Shown here one piece after another: positions 62,074-64,000 of a stretch of 64,000 nucleotides of DNA. This DNA is from Heliocidaris tuberculata (Eukaryota; Echinodermata; Echinoidea; Camarodonta; Echinometridae). The position numbers and the translations under genes were made by a program. The stretch is taken from positions 11,524,061 through 11,588,060 of the forward strand of contig CM046836.1 in NCBI GenBank assembly GCA_025618425.1. The letters are read 5' to 3'. The stretch's first letter is position 1. Each line of letters begins with the position of its first letter. The notes beneath the pieces were generated by a model. The model ran no database searches. It saw only the letters and a list, made by a program, of their open reading frames with translations, and had not been told where the DNA came from.

Positions 62074-62833
62074 CTGCCGTGACACATCATTGTTGGAGTA
62101 TTAAGAGATTTATATATTTGAATTCAATAGCTTTCGCTATGAATAACAATAACTTTCCAGTAATATATCAATGACTGTATACGCCATAAGTTTCGTGATC
62201 ATAGGATTTTTCGTGAATAGGATTAACCAGAGTATTTGCAAGTGGTTGCAAGTGGTTGAATCAGGAATTCTCAAATCTATAAACAAAAACGATGATGTAT
62301 TTTTGCAAAGCGAAGTGGTGAATTTCTGACTGGGAGACAACAAATTCAACTGACTACTTATGTCAGCTGGGTTTTTACGGGTTTTTAAATTTGCAACCCA
62401 CTCGTGTTACACAAAATTCACGAAAATAAATCCCCTTTAAAATATATGACATATACAGTAAATTGTGTTGAACTGCATACTTTTCCTACATTAAACATCA
62501 TCAGAAACTCATCACTTATTTGGAAGGATTCACATCAAAATGCCCCTATGTAAAAATCCTTTATTCACCTTTTCTCTCCAAATATCAAAAGCAAATGGTT
62601 GATATCATCACCAAGAAAGTGCAAGATGCAAAAAACATTGCAAGAAGTCTAAAAACAATGTCACAGAAATTCAAAATATTCATATTTTGAAAGGACACTC
62701 ATACACCATTACAAGTCGAGTATCGGTCAACGCATTCCCCATGGGAACCAGGTGCTGCCTGTACTACGTCTAAGAGAAAGAGAGAAAGCAATAAACAATG
62801 GATACTAAGTGTGTGTGTTCACAGACTACTTAC
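62074..62833 (-). other. PHF10 intron
   Basis: AT-rich intron; no embedded feature recognised. Confidence 0.75.
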
Positions 62834-62917
62834 CAAGAGTGACCTGTTCTTCTGTGACCACTCCCCTTTCTCTAAGGAATTCCTTCTCCTTGATGTCCAT
62901 GACCCTCCTCTCTAGAT
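62834..62917 (-). CDS. PHF10: PHF10 exon, SAY domain start
   Basis: Acceptor cctcag, donor GTAAGT. Translation NLERRVMDIKEKEFLRERG then VVTEEQVTLG, matching the vertebrate segment from the DLERR motif through the ITETQ-like motif. Phases agree with both neighbours. Confidence 0.94.
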
Positions 62918-63378
62918 CTGAGGTTCAATGAGAATTGGATAAAACAGTTTATCATTCTTACATTCATTTGATTCAAAATTTCTTTGTTTCCATGTAATAA
63001 AAAACAAACCCTATTTTTGGGGAGTGGGGGTGAGAAAAGATGTTAAGCATCATCTGAGCAGTAGTGAACCACTACTCACAGGGATTGTTGACGTGACCAG
63101 ATGTTAACAATTTATATCTTGCTACCTGCAGTGGTAATTTAATAGACAACAAAATGAATATATAAGTAAAGTCTTCTTTGGAATAGACCTGTGCCATATC
63201 CAACACCTATGTCTTCTTTGGAATAGACCTGTGCCATATCCCAACACCTGTGTCCTTAACATCACAAATTTCATTTGAAAACTGTTTATTTTTGTCTATA
63301 AAAGTCCTAATCAGGGCAAATTGGTAGCTTTTATTTAGATGGTTGTGTCACAGAGTAGAGTACTTTACCAAAACTTAC
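62918..63378 (-). other. PHF10 intron with 40-bp tandem duplication
   Basis: gtcttctttggaatagacct begins at 63,171 and again at 63,211, a nearly exact 40-bp direct duplication. Otherwise ordinary intron. Confidence 0.8.
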
Positions 63379-63509
63379 TTGGGTATTTGCGCTTGAAGGA
63401 CTTGACTCCAAGAAACTCACTGATCTGCTCCTGGACAAAGTACCACTCTCCAGGATTGTCCTGAGGCCACTGGTACTCAAAGACATTTTCTGCAGGGAAG
63501 TGGCCCAAA
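63379..63509 (-). CDS. PHF10: PHF10 exon, N-terminal SAY segment
   Basis: Acceptor cctgtcag, donor GTAAGT. Translation [19 protein letters not shown], then [19 protein letters not shown] and KRKYP, matching vertebrate PHF10 (FEYQWP, GEWYMLQEQVSEYLG, SFKRKYP). It is the most recognisable part of the gene. Confidence 0.96.
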
Positions 63510-63945
63510 CTGACAGGACAGGGGAGGAACATACAAACACCATCACTGGAATATACAGGTTTTGTAGTTTTTCAAATTTCTGTTTACATTATTATTGGAT
63601 GAATCATTTGACAATAGTGTAGTTGAAACTTTCAGTCAGGCAAAGCACAAGAAGGATTGTATCATGTGTGAGTATGTCAAAAATTTAAGTACAAATAAAC
63701 AAACAAAATTAGTGATGCACCTTATATTTATATGCAAGACAATGACTGTAACCAATTGTTCACAGAAACCTCACACATTTCATGAAAAAAAGTAAAGCAA
63801 TAAAAACAAGGAACAAGGGATAAATTATCATCATTATTAAACATGGTTCTCTTGTAAATGTTATTATACAAGAAAAAAAGTGAAGATTCTTTTTGTTATT
63901 TCTGTACACTTTAAAGATAATTTGGACACAACTGGGAGGACTTAC
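63510..63945 (-). other. PHF10 intron
   Basis: Bounded by GTAAGT at 63,945 and the acceptor at 63,510. No other feature. Confidence 0.8.
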
Positions 63946-64000
63946 TCATCATCACTCTGGACTGTTGGAGTGCTAGTCCTGGACCTTTTGGGACTAGCCC
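63946..64000 (-). CDS. PHF10: PHF10 exon, partial at right edge
   Basis: Reads ASPKRSRTSTPTVQSDDE before the donor GTAAGT, with two bases of the last codon completed by the next exon. Ser/Thr/Pro-rich and acidic, like the disordered N-terminal part of PHF10. The start codon lies beyond the window. Confidence 0.85.

Overview
The window is eukaryotic nuclear DNA from an animal. Spliced coding exons occur only at its two ends, and about 58 kb between them carries no gene I can support. That interval is AT-rich and full of (GA)n, (AT)n, poly-G, (GAA)n and small foldback DNA transposons. One gene, PHF10, is recognisable by protein similarity. Repeat style, short introns and the mobile-element set suggest a marine invertebrate deuterostome, most likely an echinoderm such as a sea urchin. 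That assignment is inference and I could not check it against any database.

Layout. 1-751 (minus): a coding exon running off the left edge, giving an acidic, low-complexity N-terminus of about 247 residues that I do not recognise. 752-4.3 kb: upstream DNA with an hAT-type MITE bounded by an 8-bp target duplication, and a cluster of RFX X-box sites near 4.0-4.2 kb. 4.3-16.7 kb: no genes, some degenerate repeats and a foldback element. 16.7-18.1 kb: (AT)n tracts, an 87-bp-arm near-perfect palindrome, and two oppositely oriented tRNA-Arg(TCT) genes inside a repeated unit. 18-31 kb: simple repeats and MITEs. 31 kb: a (GAA)n tract of about 350 bp. 34-47 kb: foldback elements, including a nested cluster of TTAA-flanked MITEs at 41.7-47.2 kb. 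47-53 kb: purine-rich DNA, including about 1 kb of dimeric higher-order tandem repeat. 53.4-54.3 kb: a degraded non-LTR retrotransposon tail. 55.3 kb: a tRNA-derived SINE. 58,616-59,115: an assembly gap of exactly 500 N. 59.1-64 kb (minus): eight exons of a PHF10 orthologue (PBAF chromatin-remodelling subunit).

PHF10 is the only gene with a clear function. Its SAY-domain exons are intact and in phase, but the assembled sequence has an apparent one-base deletion in the exon at 59,906-60,037, and the exons for its double PHD finger are not visible. I found no CRISPR array, operon, biosynthetic cluster or clearly new gene system. The most unusual content is structural: long palindromes, a dimeric purine satellite, a tRNA gene pair in an inverted unit, and hammerhead-like motifs beside (AT)n tracts.
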